From positions 62,001 to 126,000 of the forward strand of contig NZ_JADCJZ010000001.1 in NCBI RefSeq assembly GCF_014982725.1: DNA of 64,000 nt. The letters run 5' to 3'. Below are positions 35,988 to 47,658 of the stretch, piece after piece; positions within the stretch are counted from its first letter, which is position 1, and each line of letters starts with the position of its first letter. The position numbers and the translations under genes were made by a program. This stretch comes from Thermophilibacter gallinarum. GTDB taxonomy: Bacteria; Actinomycetota; Coriobacteriia; Coriobacteriales; Atopobiaceae. The notes below the pieces were generated by a model. It saw nothing but the letters and a program-made list of their open reading frames with translations. It did no database searches and had not been told where the DNA came from.

Positions 35988-37991
35988 GTGACAAACGCAC
36001 AGAAACTCATGAAGTACGTCCTCGACCACGAGGGCGTGGGCATCGACGAGCTTGCCGCCCACCTGGGCGTGCGGCCGCGTACGCTGCGCGCGCGGATCGC
36101 GCGGGCCAACCGCCTTGCCGACGGGCTCGGGCGGATCGAGTTCCGCCGCTCCGTCGCGGGCTACGTCGCGGAGACCGAGGACGAGGAGCGCCTGCGCGCC
36201 TGGTGCTCGCCCGGCTCGGGCATGCTCAAGCCCGTCGTTCCGGAGGATGCGGATGGGCGCGTCCGTTACCTGGTGAACGACCTTCTCTCCCGCGGCGGCT
36301 GGGTCACCATCGACGACCTGTCCTCCGTCCTGTTCGTGTCCCGCACGCGCATATCCGCCGACCTTCGAGAGGTCGAGAAGATCATCGAGCCCTTCGGCCT
36401 CACCGTGGTGCGCCGTCCGCGCTACGGCATCCGCGTCGAGGGTCCCGAGCTCGCGCGACGCCTCTGCCTCGCGAATCTCGTGGTGGAGGAGCGACGCGAC
36501 GACCTCGCGAGCGGGGCGATCGCCGAGCTGCTGGACACCGTCTCGGGCTTCGTGGAGGAGGCTGTTGCCGACGCCGGGCTCGTGATCAACGCCTTCGCCT
36601 ACCAGAACCTCCTCGTGCACATAGCCATCGCCCTCGTGCGCATGCGCGAGGGATGCTACGTGCCCATGGACGCCAGCAGCCTCGACCAGATGCAGAACAC
36701 CCCGGAGCTCGCGGCCGCGCGCGTGATCGCCGGCAGGATCGGGGACGAGCTGGGGCAGGAGCTCCCCGAGGAGGAGGTCGCCTACATCGCGATTCATCTT
36801 GCGGGGAAGCAGATGATCGTGGACGCGCTGGCCGCCGACGATGCCGCCCCCGAGGCGGAGCGCCTGGTCATCACCGACGAGGCGTGGGACGTGGTCTCGC
36901 GGATGCTCGAGGTGGTGTGGGACTCCTTCCGCTTTGACTTCCGCGGTGACCTTGAGCTGCGCATGAACCTGGCACGCCACGTCATGCCGCTCGCCGTGCG
37001 GCTCCAGCATCGCATGAAGCTCAAGAACCCACTGCTCTCCGAGGTCAAGGCCTGCTACCCGCTGGCCTACTCGCTCGCCTCGGAGTCCTCGGTCGTGCTG
37101 GCCAACCGCTATGGGGCCGCGCTCTCGGAGGACGAGATCGGCTACATCGCGCTCTCCTTCGCCCTCGCGCTGGAGCGTCAGAAGGAGGCCGCGCCCAAGA
37201 AGAACATCCTCGTGGTCTGCGCGTCCGGGGCCGGCAGCGCCCGACTGCTCGAGTACCGCTATCGCCGGGAGTTCGGCAGCTATCTGGACAAGATCGTCAC
37301 GTGCAACGCGTCGCAGGTAGACGAGATAGACTTCCGCGACATCGACTACGTCTTCACCACGGTCCCCTTGGGCCGCGCCCTGCCCGTCCCCGTTCGCGAG
37401 GTCACCTACTTCCTGGACGAGCACGAGATCGCGGGCGTGCGGGAGCTGCTCGCCCACAACTCGCCGCGGGGCGTGCTGTCCCTCTTCGACCGCGAGCTCT
37501 TCTTCCCCCACCTTGTCGAGAAGGACAAGGAGTCGGTGCTCTGCCGCCTCTGCGCCGAGGTCTCTGCGAGGCGTGCGGTATCCCCGCGCTTCGAGGAGCT
37601 CGTGTGGGAGCGCGAGCGTCGCGCGGCGACCTCCTTCGGCAACCTCGTTGCCATGCCGCACCCGCTGGAGGCGGCGAGCGAGCAGATCGTCATCTGCGTG
37701 GGGCTCCTTGACGAGAGCGTCGTCTGGGACGAGTACGGGCACGAGGTCAGGGCGGTCTTCCTCATCGCGGTCCCGCAGGAGGCCGACGAGAGGACGGGAT
37801 CGCTCTTCAGCGCCCTCGCCGACCTCTTCGTGAGCAGGGAGGGCATGGCCCGCCTGGTGGGCGCGCAGGACTGGGGCACGCTGATCGAGCTCGTCGGCGA
37901 GGCAGCGTGCGGCTCCCTCAAGCAGAGCCCGGAGGACGTTGCCGCCGGGGGAGAGGCTCCCGAGGCGAGGGGACGCGACCAGAGACGGTGA
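35988..37991 (+). CDS. PRD-domain transcriptional activator with EIIB and EIIA domains (LicR/MtlR type)
   Basis: The 667-residue protein probably activates the PTS operon just downstream according to its phosphorylation state. Order of domains: two N-terminal helix-turn-helix units (LAAHLGVRPRTLRARI, LSSVLFVSRTRISADL), PRD1 with His in LLVHIAIAL and AIHLAGK, and PRD2 with His in LARHVMPLAV. An EIIB-like domain with Cys in VVCASGAGSA and an EIIA-like domain with His in AMPHP follow. The second PRD2 position reads YIALSFALA, with Ser where His is usual. I choose GTG 35988 because GGAGG lies seven bases upstream; ATG 35973 is the alternative. Confidence 0.9.
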   Translation: MTNAQKLMKYVLDHEGVGIDELAAHLGVRPRTLRARIARANRLADGLGRIEFRRSVAGYVAETEDEERLRAWCSPGSGMLKPVVPEDADGRVRYLVNDLLSRGGWVTIDDLSSVLFVSRTRISADLREVEKIIEPFGLTVVRRPRYGIRVEGPELARRLCLANLVVEERRDDLASGAIAELLDTVSGFVEEAVADAGLVINAFAYQNLLVHIAIALVRMREGCYVPMDASSLDQMQNTPELAAARVIAGRIGDELGQELPEEEVAYIAIHLAGKQMIVDALAADDAAPEAERLVITDEAWDVVSRMLEVVWDSFRFDFRGDLELRMNLARHVMPLAVRLQHRMKLKNPLLSEVKACYPLAYSLASESSVVLANRYGAALSEDEIGYIALSFALALERQKEAAPKKNILVVCASGAGSARLLEYRYRREFGSYLDKIVTCNASQVDEIDFRDIDYVFTTVPLGRALPVPVREVTYFLDEHEIAGVRELLAHNSPRGVLSLFDRELFFPHLVEKDKESVLCRLCAEVSARRAVSPRFEELVWERERRAATSFGNLVAMPHPLEAASEQIVICVGLLDESVVWDEYGHEVRAVFLIAVPQEADERTGSLFSALADLFVSREGMARLVGAQDWGTLIELVGEAACGSLKQSPEDVAAGGEAPEARGRDQRR

Positions 37992-38082
37992 CCTTCCGCG
38001 CCCGGCGCGACCGGGCAGCGGCGTCATAGCAAGGGCGGCCCGGCCGCCAAAGGCAAAAGATAGAACGTGGGAGGTGAAACAC

Positions 38083-38427
38083 ATGGGAGAGACGTTCAAC
38101 GGCGTCGAGGTCCCCGACGATCCCGAGATGGTGTCGTTCGGGCTGATCGCCTCCGCCGGCGAGGCGCGCAGCCTCGCCTTCCAGGCGCTCGCCGAGGCAA
38201 AGGCGGGCAACTTCGAGCAGGCCGACGAGTACATGGAGCAGTCCAAGGCCGCGGGCATTCGCGCCCACGACCAGCAGACCGCCCTTCTTGTCAACGAGGC
38301 GAACGGCAACCATCTGCCGGTCGACGTGCTGCTCGTGCACGCCCAGGATCACCTGATGTGCGCCATGCTCGCCCAGGAGCTCGTCGCCGAGCTCATCGAG
38401 CTGCACAGGAACAAGCAGGACAAGTAA
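38083..38427 (+). CDS. PTS EIIA component, lactose/cellobiose family
   Basis: The 114-residue protein passes phosphate from HPr to EIIB. It is an all-helical family with the phospho-acceptor His in VHAQDHLM and the N-terminal block GLIASAGEARSLAFQAL. It starts 92 bases after the regulator behind GGGAGGTG. The spacer contains short hairpins (GCCCGG/CCGGGC and GGCGGCC/GGCCGCC). EIIB, EIIC and a GH1 enzyme follow in the same direction. Confidence 0.93.
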   Translation: MGETFNGVEVPDDPEMVSFGLIASAGEARSLAFQALAEAKAGNFEQADEYMEQSKAAGIRAHDQQTALLVNEANGNHLPVDVLLVHAQDHLMCAMLAQELVAELIELHRNKQDK

Positions 38428-38482
38428 GGCGCGGACGCGGGACCCGGCCCGCGCCCCGAGACAAAGGAAAGGGGAGACCAGA

Positions 38483-38779
38483 ATGAAGGTACTGCTGGTC
38501 TGCGCCATGGGCATGTCCACGAGCGTGCTCATGAAGAAGCTCGAGAAGCACGCCGAGGCCGAGGGCATTCCCTTCGAGATCGCCGCGACGAGCGTGAACA
38601 CCTACAAGGAGATGTGCGACCACTACGACTGCATCCTCCTTGGGCCGCAGATGTCCTACCAGCGCGACAACGTCGCCACGGGCAGCGGCCTGCCCACCGC
38701 GGTCATCCCGCCCGCCGACTACGGCATGGCCAACTGCCCCAACATCTTCAAGCTCATCAACCAGCTCCTGGGCGAATAG
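38483..38779 (+). CDS. PTS EIIB component, lactose/cellobiose family
   Basis: The 98-residue protein has the phospho-Cys near its start (LLVCAMGMSTS, Cys7) and the family block DCILLGPQMSYQ. It transfers phosphate from EIIA to the incoming sugar on EIIC. AAAGGGGAG precedes the start. Confidence 0.95.
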   Translation: MKVLLVCAMGMSTSVLMKKLEKHAEAEGIPFEIAATSVNTYKEMCDHYDCILLGPQMSYQRDNVATGSGLPTAVIPPADYGMANCPNIFKLINQLLGE

Positions 38780-38808
38780 CCAGGACGAACACCACAAGGA
38801 GGTCTCAC

Positions 38809-41593
<2,785 letters not shown>

Positions 41594-41616
41594 GCTGGGG
41601 CAAAGCGCGGTATCGG

Positions 41617-41657
41617 CGGCGGGCCGGCATCTACGGGTGTCGGCCCGCCGTTCTTCT
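41617..41657 (+). terminator. Terminator of the PTS-GH1 operon
   Basis: CGGCGGGCCG (41617-41626) and CGGCCCGCCG (41641-41650) pair perfectly and are followed by TTCTTCTC. The tract is part of GTTCTTCTCGGC, a one-mismatch copy of the window-wide motif. Confidence 0.75.
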
Positions 41658-41725
41658 CGGCGAACCGCTTGCTGTGGGCACGCCTGGGACAGAAGTGCGG
41701 CGTCACCCCCTCCGATTTGCTGCGC

Positions 41726-41877
41726 GGGTTAAAACCACCGCGTCGTCCCCCTCCGTGGGCTCGTTCGGGTTAAATCCACCTCATCGTCCCCCTCTGTGGA
41801 TGCAGCTCGAGGGGGACGATGAGGTCGTTTTAACCCATCGACCGAGAAGAACGGGGACGATGAGGTATTTCTAATCC
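41726..41877. repeat. Composite nested palindrome, copy C
   Basis: GGGTTAAAACCACC...CGTCCCCC and GGGTTAAATCCACCTCATCG...CCCC at the left are inverted as GGGGGACGATGAGG...TTTTAACCC and GGGGACGATGAGGTATTTCTAATCC at the right. The element contains ACCGAGAAGAAC and is followed by an exact reverse copy of the motif at 41904-41915. It fills most of the 350-bp spacer between the GH1 gene and the convergent murT-gatD gene. Confidence 0.85.
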
Positions 41878-41943
41878 GCGGCGGGCGGAGCGGTGCGCGA
41901 CACGGCGAGAAGAACGGCGCGGATGGGACGGGGCTGCGATTCC

Positions 41944-44091
41944 CTAGCCGCGCGTGGCGATGCGCAGCGCGACGTCGTGCGCGGCCGTCTCCAGCGCGTC
42001 GTCGAGCGGCGCGAGCGTGACGTCGACGCCGCGGCGCTCGAGCGCCCGCGCGATCAGCCAGTCCGTGACGCCTGGGTTCTTGGGCAGGATCGGGCCGTGC
42101 AGGTACGTGCCCACGACGCCGTCGTGCAGCACGCCCTCGCCGCCGTCCTCGCCGTTGTTGCCGGTGCCGGCGACCAGCGCGCGCCCGAGGGGCTTCTCGC
42201 TCGCGCCCAGGAGCGTCCGGCCCGCGTGGTTCTCAAAGCCGACGACCGGGGCGTCGCACACGGGGGACTCGATGGCTACGTTCCCGATCAGGCGGGTCTC
42301 GCCGGCGACGGTCTCCAGGTCCAGTATGTGCAGGCCCTCGACCTGCTTCTCGCCCATCATGTAGGAGTGGCCGAGCAGCTGGTAGCCGCCGCAGATGGCG
42401 AGAAGGACACCGCCGTCGGCGACGTAGGCGGCGAGCTTCTCGCGCTGGCCCTGGAGCTCGTGGCACACCGCCAGCTGGTCGCGGTCGGCGCCGCCGCCGA
42501 GCAGGACGACGTCGGCGTCGGCGAGATCGAGCTCCTGTCCCATGAGGACCTGGTTGACCTGGCAGGGGATGCCGCGCCAGGCGCAGCGCTTGGAGAGCGA
42601 GGCGATGTTGCCGCCGTCGCCGTAGAGGTTGAGGGCGTCGGGGTAGAGGTGCACGACGCGCAGCGGCCGGTCGAGCGCCACGGGCGCCGGGCGAGCGCTT
42701 TCCGCCGCCGCCGTGGGCGGGGTGTGTGCCTCGGGGGCTGTCTCCAACTTGCAGAGGCGCTCGAGGTCGGCGACCACGGGCGGGAATGCCGTGTAGTTGG
42801 CGATCACATGGAGCTTCTCGCCCGCGGGCAGCAGCCCCAGGGCGCCCTCCACGTCGTCCACGAGCACGATCGGCGCGCCCAGCTCGGCGTACTTCACGCG
42901 CACCGCCATGTCCTCGCGCCGGGTGCCGCCCACGCAAACCAGCCGCAGGTCGGAGAGGTCGCGCAGGCGCTCGAGGTCGATGTCCCAGATCCAGGAGACG
43001 TCGTGGCCGTCCGCGTCGTTGTCGTTCAGGAAGAGCGCGAGGTAGCGACCGTCCTCGGCGCGCACCTGCTGGATCATGCGGTTGAAGCCCGTCGGGTTCT
43101 TTGCCAGGTTGGAGGCGACCTCGCGTCCGTCGCCGAACGAGAAGACCTTGCCGCGCCCGCTCGCGGGCTCGTAGGAGTCGAGCACCTCTTGGAAGCGCGC
43201 GGCGTCCCCGCCGGCGACGAGGCATCCCGCGAGCGCCGCCATCACGTTGTAGACCATGTAGAGGCCGCTGTAGCGCGTGCGCACGTGGTGGCGCACCACC
43301 TCGGCGCCGCGGCGGTCCTCCACGTCGAACTCAAACCCGCCGCAGGTCAGCTGTAGGTTGACGGCTGCGAAGGCGAGCCTCGGGCGCTCCCAGCCGCACT
43401 CCGGGCAGCGGTAGGAGCCCAGCTGGCCGTAATGCACGTACTCGTACTCCAGCCCCGTGTTGCAGCGCGCGCAGAAGCGGCTGTCGGAGATGCGGTCCGC
43501 CTCCAGGTCCGTGGGCTCGTCGATGCCGAAGGGCAGCCCGGCGTTGTCCACGCGGTCGGCGATCGCGGCGCACAGCGGGTCGTCGGCGTTGAACACGAGC
43601 GCCGTCTCGGGCGAGCGGCGCAGGGCCTCGGCGATCACGTCCTGCGTGTGGTCGATCTCGCCGTAGCGGTCCAGCTGGTCGCGGAAGAGGTTGAGCAGCA
43701 CGAGCGCGTCCGGGCGCATCGCGGGGAGCACGCGTACGGTGTAGAGCTCGTCGCACTCGAAGCAGCCCGCCCGCGCGCCGTCCTTCTCGCCCGCCATGAC
43801 GAGCGCCGCGGCGATGCCGGACTCCATGTTGTTGCCCGCCCGGTTGCAGACCACGTCGGCGCCGCCCGAGGAGAGTGCGTCGGCGAGAAGACCGGTGGTG
43901 GTCGTCTTGCCGTTGGTACCGGTCACCACGACGCGCGGGGAGAGCCCGCGCGAGAGCTCGCCCACGACGCCCGGGTCGACCCGCAGCGCGACGGCGCCGG
44001 GGATGTTGCCGCCCCCCTTGTGCGCGAGGTGCACCGTGCCCCAGTGGGCGAGCGCGCCGGCAAGGCGGGCGAGTCTCACACGCGGCTTCAT
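41944..44091 (-). CDS. murT-gatD: Fused MurT-GatD lipid II isoglutaminyl synthase
   Basis: One 715-residue frame joins two proteins that are normally separate subunits. Together they amidate the D-Glu of the lipid II stem peptide, using glutamine. The MurT part (about 1-460) has the Mur-ligase P-loop GTNGKTTTT at 58-66, a Cys4 zinc ribbon (CARCNTG ... CPECG) and the C-terminal DUF1727 block. After a Pro/Ala-rich linker (about 461-485) the GatD amidotransferase follows, with catalytic Cys567 in AICGGYQLLG and His665 in GTYLHGPILPKNP. No stop or shift is seen at the junction. A minus-strand TATAGT at 44127-44132 is a likely -10. Confidence 0.93.
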   Translation of the reverse strand: MKPRVRLARLAGALAHWGTVHLAHKGGGNIPGAVALRVDPGVVGELSRGLSPRVVVTGTNGKTTTTGLLADALSSGGADVVCNRAGNNMESGIAAALVMAGEKDGARAGCFECDELYTVRVLPAMRPDALVLLNLFRDQLDRYGEIDHTQDVIAEALRRSPETALVFNADDPLCAAIADRVDNAGLPFGIDEPTDLEADRISDSRFCARCNTGLEYEYVHYGQLGSYRCPECGWERPRLAFAAVNLQLTCGGFEFDVEDRRGAEVVRHHVRTRYSGLYMVYNVMAALAGCLVAGGDAARFQEVLDSYEPASGRGKVFSFGDGREVASNLAKNPTGFNRMIQQVRAEDGRYLALFLNDNDADGHDVSWIWDIDLERLRDLSDLRLVCVGGTRREDMAVRVKYAELGAPIVLVDDVEGALGLLPAGEKLHVIANYTAFPPVVADLERLCKLETAPEAHTPPTAAAESARPAPVALDRPLRVVHLYPDALNLYGDGGNIASLSKRCAWRGIPCQVNQVLMGQELDLADADVVLLGGGADRDQLAVCHELQGQREKLAAYVADGGVLLAICGGYQLLGHSYMMGEKQVEGLHILDLETVAGETRLIGNVAIESPVCDAPVVGFENHAGRTLLGASEKPLGRALVAGTGNNGEDGGEGVLHDGVVGTYLHGPILPKNPGVTDWLIARALERRGVDVTLAPLDDALETAAHDVALRIATRG

Positions 44092-44126
44092 GGGTCTCCT
44101 TCTGCGAGGCGTCGGGTAGCAGCACT

Positions 44127-44132
44127 ACTATA
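44127..44132 (-). promoter_or_regulatory. -10 box of murT-gatD
   Basis: The minus strand reads TATAGT, 36 bases upstream of the start. It is divergent from the queT promoter region. Confidence 0.45.
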
Positions 44133-44179
44133 GCGCCCCGCAGCGGCGCCCCACGCTGCGACCATGGGGTACAACTCTG

Positions 44180-44311
44180 CTAGTATCAGTTCTGTCGTGC
44201 CCACGGGGATGCTTCTTTTGGAGTGCTTTCCACCGGGATCCCGCTCGTCGTGGGTTCGTCATGCCCGCGCGCGGGCATCCAGCAAAGCCCTCCGAAAGAG
44301 AAGAGAGAACC
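44180..44311 (+). promoter_or_regulatory. Long structured leader of queT, candidate RNA regulator
   Basis: A TAGTAT near 44181 is a plausible -10, leaving about 120 nt of untranslated leader. It contains paired arms CCCACG (44200-44205) and CGTGGG (44249-44254), a palindrome CGGGATCCCG, and a hairpin ATGCCCG/CGGGCAT (44261-44278). queT genes elsewhere are often under preQ1 riboswitches. I could not match this leader to the preQ1 class I or II consensus, so the assignment is open. Confidence 0.35.
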
Positions 44312-44944
44312 ATGGAGCAGCACAACACCCTCACGCACCCGACCGACCCGTCCGTCGCCCACGCCCGCCGCGTGGCGCGCGTGGGCATGATCGCCGCCGT
44401 CTACGCCGCCCTCACCCTCGTCGCCCTGCTGTTCCTCGGCAGCCTCGCCTGGGGCCCGGTGCAGTTCCGCGTCTCGGAGGCGGTGTGCGCGCTGGCGCTG
44501 CTCACCTCGGACGCCGTGCCCGGGCTCGCGCTGGGCTGCGCGATCGCCAACCTCGCCAACATCGTGCTCTCCGGCACGGGCATGCTCGGCATGCTCGACG
44601 TCGTCTTCGGCACGCTGGCGACGGCGCTCGGCGCCTGGTTCACGTGGCACAACCGCCGCCGGCCGGCGCTCGCGCTTCTCGGCCCGGTGATCGCCAACGC
44701 GATCATCGTCCCCGCCTACCTGCCGCTCATGCTGCAGGGCATTGGCTTCTACGTCATCCCGTTCACCGACATCGCCCTCGACGGCGCCTACCCCGCGATG
44801 TACGCCTTCGGCCTCCTCGCCACCGGAATCGGCGAGGCGGTGGTCGTCTACGCGCTGGGGCTGCCGCTGTTCCGGGCGCTCGGCCGCACCACGCTGCCGC
44901 GCGCCCTCGCGCAGGACGATGCCGGGCGCACCGAGAGGGGCTAG
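44312..44944 (+). CDS. queT: QueT-type queuosine precursor transporter
   Basis: The 210-residue membrane protein belongs to the QueT (former DUF988) substrate-binding subunits that import preQ1 or related precursors with an ECF energy module. The signature is LAWGPVQFRVSEA, and about five or six hydrophobic helices follow. ATG 44312 sits behind AGAAGAGAG. GluQ at 27 kb uses the resulting queuosine-modified tRNA-Asp. Its last codons carry the ribosome-binding site of the next gene. Confidence 0.88.
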   Translation: MEQHNTLTHPTDPSVAHARRVARVGMIAAVYAALTLVALLFLGSLAWGPVQFRVSEAVCALALLTSDAVPGLALGCAIANLANIVLSGTGMLGMLDVVFGTLATALGAWFTWHNRRRPALALLGPVIANAIIVPAYLPLMLQGIGFYVIPFTDIALDGAYPAMYAFGLLATGIGEAVVVYALGLPLFRALGRTTLPRALAQDDAGRTERG

Positions 44945-44947
44945 TGC

Positions 44948-46234
44948 TTGAATCCCGTCGTCGTCATCCCCACCTACTGGGACCGGGTCGTCAGGCCCGG
45001 GGCCCTCGGCGAGCGCGGCGTCTATGACTACACCACGCCCATCGACAAGCCCCTGCCCGAGCTCGAGAACTGCCTGAGCTCGCTGGAGAGGGTGAGCGGC
45101 GTCCTGCGCGTGATCGTGCTCGTAGTGGCGCCCAAGAGCTGCGAGGAGTCCGCCCGCGCCCGGGTGAGCTCCATCTGCCGCGCCCACGCCGACCTCAACC
45201 CCCTCATCGTCGGCTCCCAGGAGGCGGCGCACGTCGAGCGCGCCGTCGGCAGGATGGCGCACCACGTGACGGGGGAGACGGTCTCGCTGCGCGGCTACGG
45301 CGCCATCCGGAATATGGGCCTGGCGGTGGCCGCCGTTCTGGGCCACGACGTGGTGGTGTTTCTCGACGACGACAAGGTCGCCCTGGACGAGGAGTTCCTC
45401 ACCAGGGCCGTGTGGGGCCTGGGCTCGCTCACGCGCCAGAACCTGCAGGTGCTGGCCAAGAGCGGCTTCTTCGTGGACGCCCTCGGCAGCCCCTACGCGG
45501 AGCCGTCCGAGGCGTGGAGCGAGAAGTACTGGTCCAAGGCCGCGGACTTCAACCTCGTCATGGAGCGCGCCCAGACGTCGGCCTCCCGCATCACGCGCTC
45601 CAACCACCTCTGCGGCGGGTGCTGCGCGCTGCACGCCGCCGCCTTCTCGAAGGTGCCCTTCGACCCCTACATCACGCGCGGCGAGGACCTCGACTACGTC
45701 CTCGACCTGCGCGCCAACGGCATGGACGTGTGGTTTGACAACGAGTGGTACGTCCAGGCCCGCCCGCCCGAGGAGATGGCGGGCGCGCCGTCGCTGTTCA
45801 TGCAGGACGTCCACCGCTGGCTCTACGAGTACCGCAAGCTTGACGCCATGAACGCCCGCCGCGACCTGCGCACCATCACCCTCGAGTCCCTCATGCCCTA
45901 CCCGGCGCCCTGGCTCTCGCCGGACGTCCGCCGCCGCGTGTTCCGCACGGCGCTGCGCCGCCTGCTGACGGGGCCCGACCGCCTTGCCTACCTGCGCATC
46001 CTCACGAAGGGCCGGCACGACGCGGACAAGTTCGCGCGTGCCGCCTGCTCGCGCTACCTCTCGTTCGCCATGATGTGGCCCTCGATCGTGTCCGCGCTGT
46101 GGGACGACCGCGTGATAGCCGCCGCGATCCTGCGCACCGGCGAGGTGGCGCATCCCGCGCCCGCGCCGGTCCCCGCCCCGGCCGCCGACCCGCTCGGCGA
46201 CACGGGGGCCTTCCCGATGCAGGGAGGTGCGTGA
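44948..46234 (+). CDS. GT-A type glycosyltransferase-like protein
   Basis: The 428-residue protein resembles family 2-like glycosyltransferases. It has an N-terminal VVVIPTYW strand, an acidic metal site VVFLDDDKVALDEEF, a CGGCCALHA block and the acceptor-site motif TRGEDLDYVLDLRANG. No membrane helix is obvious, and the C-terminal tail is Pro/Ala-rich. The start is TTG 44948, three bases after queT, with GAGAGGGG upstream. Its stop overlaps the start of the LytS-type kinase gene (TGATG). Donor and acceptor are unknown. Confidence 0.72.
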   Translation: MNPVVVIPTYWDRVVRPGALGERGVYDYTTPIDKPLPELENCLSSLERVSGVLRVIVLVVAPKSCEESARARVSSICRAHADLNPLIVGSQEAAHVERAVGRMAHHVTGETVSLRGYGAIRNMGLAVAAVLGHDVVVFLDDDKVALDEEFLTRAVWGLGSLTRQNLQVLAKSGFFVDALGSPYAEPSEAWSEKYWSKAADFNLVMERAQTSASRITRSNHLCGGCCALHAAAFSKVPFDPYITRGEDLDYVLDLRANGMDVWFDNEWYVQARPPEEMAGAPSLFMQDVHRWLYEYRKLDAMNARRDLRTITLESLMPYPAPWLSPDVRRRVFRTALRRLLTGPDRLAYLRILTKGRHDADKFARAACSRYLSFAMMWPSIVSALWDDRVIAAAILRTGEVAHPAPAPVPAPAADPLGDTGAFPMQGGA

Positions 46235-47589
46235 TGGCGAGGCCGAGTGCCCGACTCTCCGGCTGGTTGGCCGGCGGGTCCCTCGTGGTGTTCGCGCTCG
46301 TGCTCGCGGCGGCGCTCGTCTACAGCGTGAACGACGGTCTTCTCGCCGCGGCGATGCTGGCGGGCTGCGGCTTCGCGGCCGTCATCGTGCTGGGAGGGGC
46401 TATCAACCTGTCGCCGGACGACACGCGCTCCGAGGCGACCGAGCGCACGCTGCGCGTGGCAACGGGCACGCTCGCGCACCTCCACGGCGGCCTCACCGAG
46501 GAGAACGCCCGCGCCATCTGCGCGCTGCTGCTGCCGGAGACGAGCGCCGTGGGCATCGCCATCACCGACACCGAGACGGTGCTCGCGCTCGAGGGCGCCC
46601 TCGACACCCCGTTCGTCCCCGGGACCAAGAACGCGAAGCCCACGCTCGAGGTCCTGGAGAGCCGCCGCATGGAGACGTTCGTCTCGGTCGACCAGGAGAG
46701 CCAGGACGTGCGGCGCTTCTCGATCGGCAACCGCCGCGCCGGGCACGCCTTCGGCATCATCGTGCCCCTGCTGGTGCAGGACCGCGCCGTGGGCACGATC
46801 AAGCTCTACTACCGTCGCGGCCTCGACATCGACCGCACGCAGCTCGCCATCGCCGAGGGCCTGGGGTCGCTGCTCTCCACGCAGCTCTCCTCCATCGAGC
46901 TCGACCGCCAGGCCGAGCTCACGGCCCGTGCCGAGGTCAAGGCGCTCCAGGCCCAGATCAACCCGCACTTCCTCTTCAACACGCTCAACACCATCGCCTC
47001 GTTCACGCGGACCAACCCCACCAAGGCACGCGACCTGCTCCGCGAGTTCTCGACCTTCTATCGCCGCACGCTCGAGAGCTCCGAGAAGACGCTCATCCCG
47101 CTCTCACAGGAGCTCGAGCAGACGCGCCGCTACCTCAAGATCGAGAAGGCCCGCTTCGGCGAGGACCGCATCGTGGAGACCGAGCACGTGGAGGAGGGCT
47201 GCGGCGAGCTTCCCGTCCCGTCGTTCCTCGTGCAGCCCATCGTGGAGAACGCCGTGCGCCACGCCATGCGCGACGACGGCGCGCTCTCGATTGACGTGCA
47301 GGTGGCGACCGACGGAGATGATATCCTTATTGCCGTCGCCGACGACGGGCTCGGGATGGACAAGGCGGTCGCCGACCGACTGCTCGCGTCGGCCCGGGAC
47401 GCCGGTCCGTCCTCGTCCTCCCGCGGGACGGGCATGGCCCTGCGCAACGTCGCCGAGCGCATCGAGCGCTTCTATGGCGTCGGCTCCGGCGTGGAGATTG
47501 TGTCCAAGCCGGGCGAGGGCACCTGCGTCACCCTGCGCCTTGCGGGTGCGCGGTTGAGACTCGTGGAGCTGAGGCGCAAGGGCGAGTAA
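46234..47589 (+). CDS. LytS/YehU-type sensor histidine kinase
   Basis: The 451-residue protein has two N-terminal transmembrane helices (about 8-30 and 35-57) and a GAF-like sensor domain (about 75-225). The His_kinase domain follows with phospho-acceptor His in QAQINPHFLFNTLNTI, then an ATPase domain (QPIVENAVRHAM, GTGMALRNV). The start overlaps the stop of the glycosyltransferase gene. A LytTR regulator follows, separated by 69 bases that include an exact reverse copy of the window-wide motif (47631-47642). Confidence 0.93.
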   Translation: MARPSARLSGWLAGGSLVVFALVLAAALVYSVNDGLLAAAMLAGCGFAAVIVLGGAINLSPDDTRSEATERTLRVATGTLAHLHGGLTEENARAICALLLPETSAVGIAITDTETVLALEGALDTPFVPGTKNAKPTLEVLESRRMETFVSVDQESQDVRRFSIGNRRAGHAFGIIVPLLVQDRAVGTIKLYYRRGLDIDRTQLAIAEGLGSLLSTQLSSIELDRQAELTARAEVKALQAQINPHFLFNTLNTIASFTRTNPTKARDLLREFSTFYRRTLESSEKTLIPLSQELEQTRRYLKIEKARFGEDRIVETEHVEEGCGELPVPSFLVQPIVENAVRHAMRDDGALSIDVQVATDGDDILIAVADDGLGMDKAVADRLLASARDAGPSSSSRGTGMALRNVAERIERFYGVGSGVEIVSKPGEGTCVTLRLAGARLRLVELRRKGE

Positions 47590-47658
47590 GATAGACCCTG
47601 CCGGACGACGGGAGGACCGCCGCTCTGACAGGCGAGAAGGACACGAAGGGATCTGCAC

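Noticed and set aside
44180-44311. PreQ1 class I riboswitch ahead of queT
   Set aside because: The short hairpin followed by an A-rich tail that defines class I is absent.
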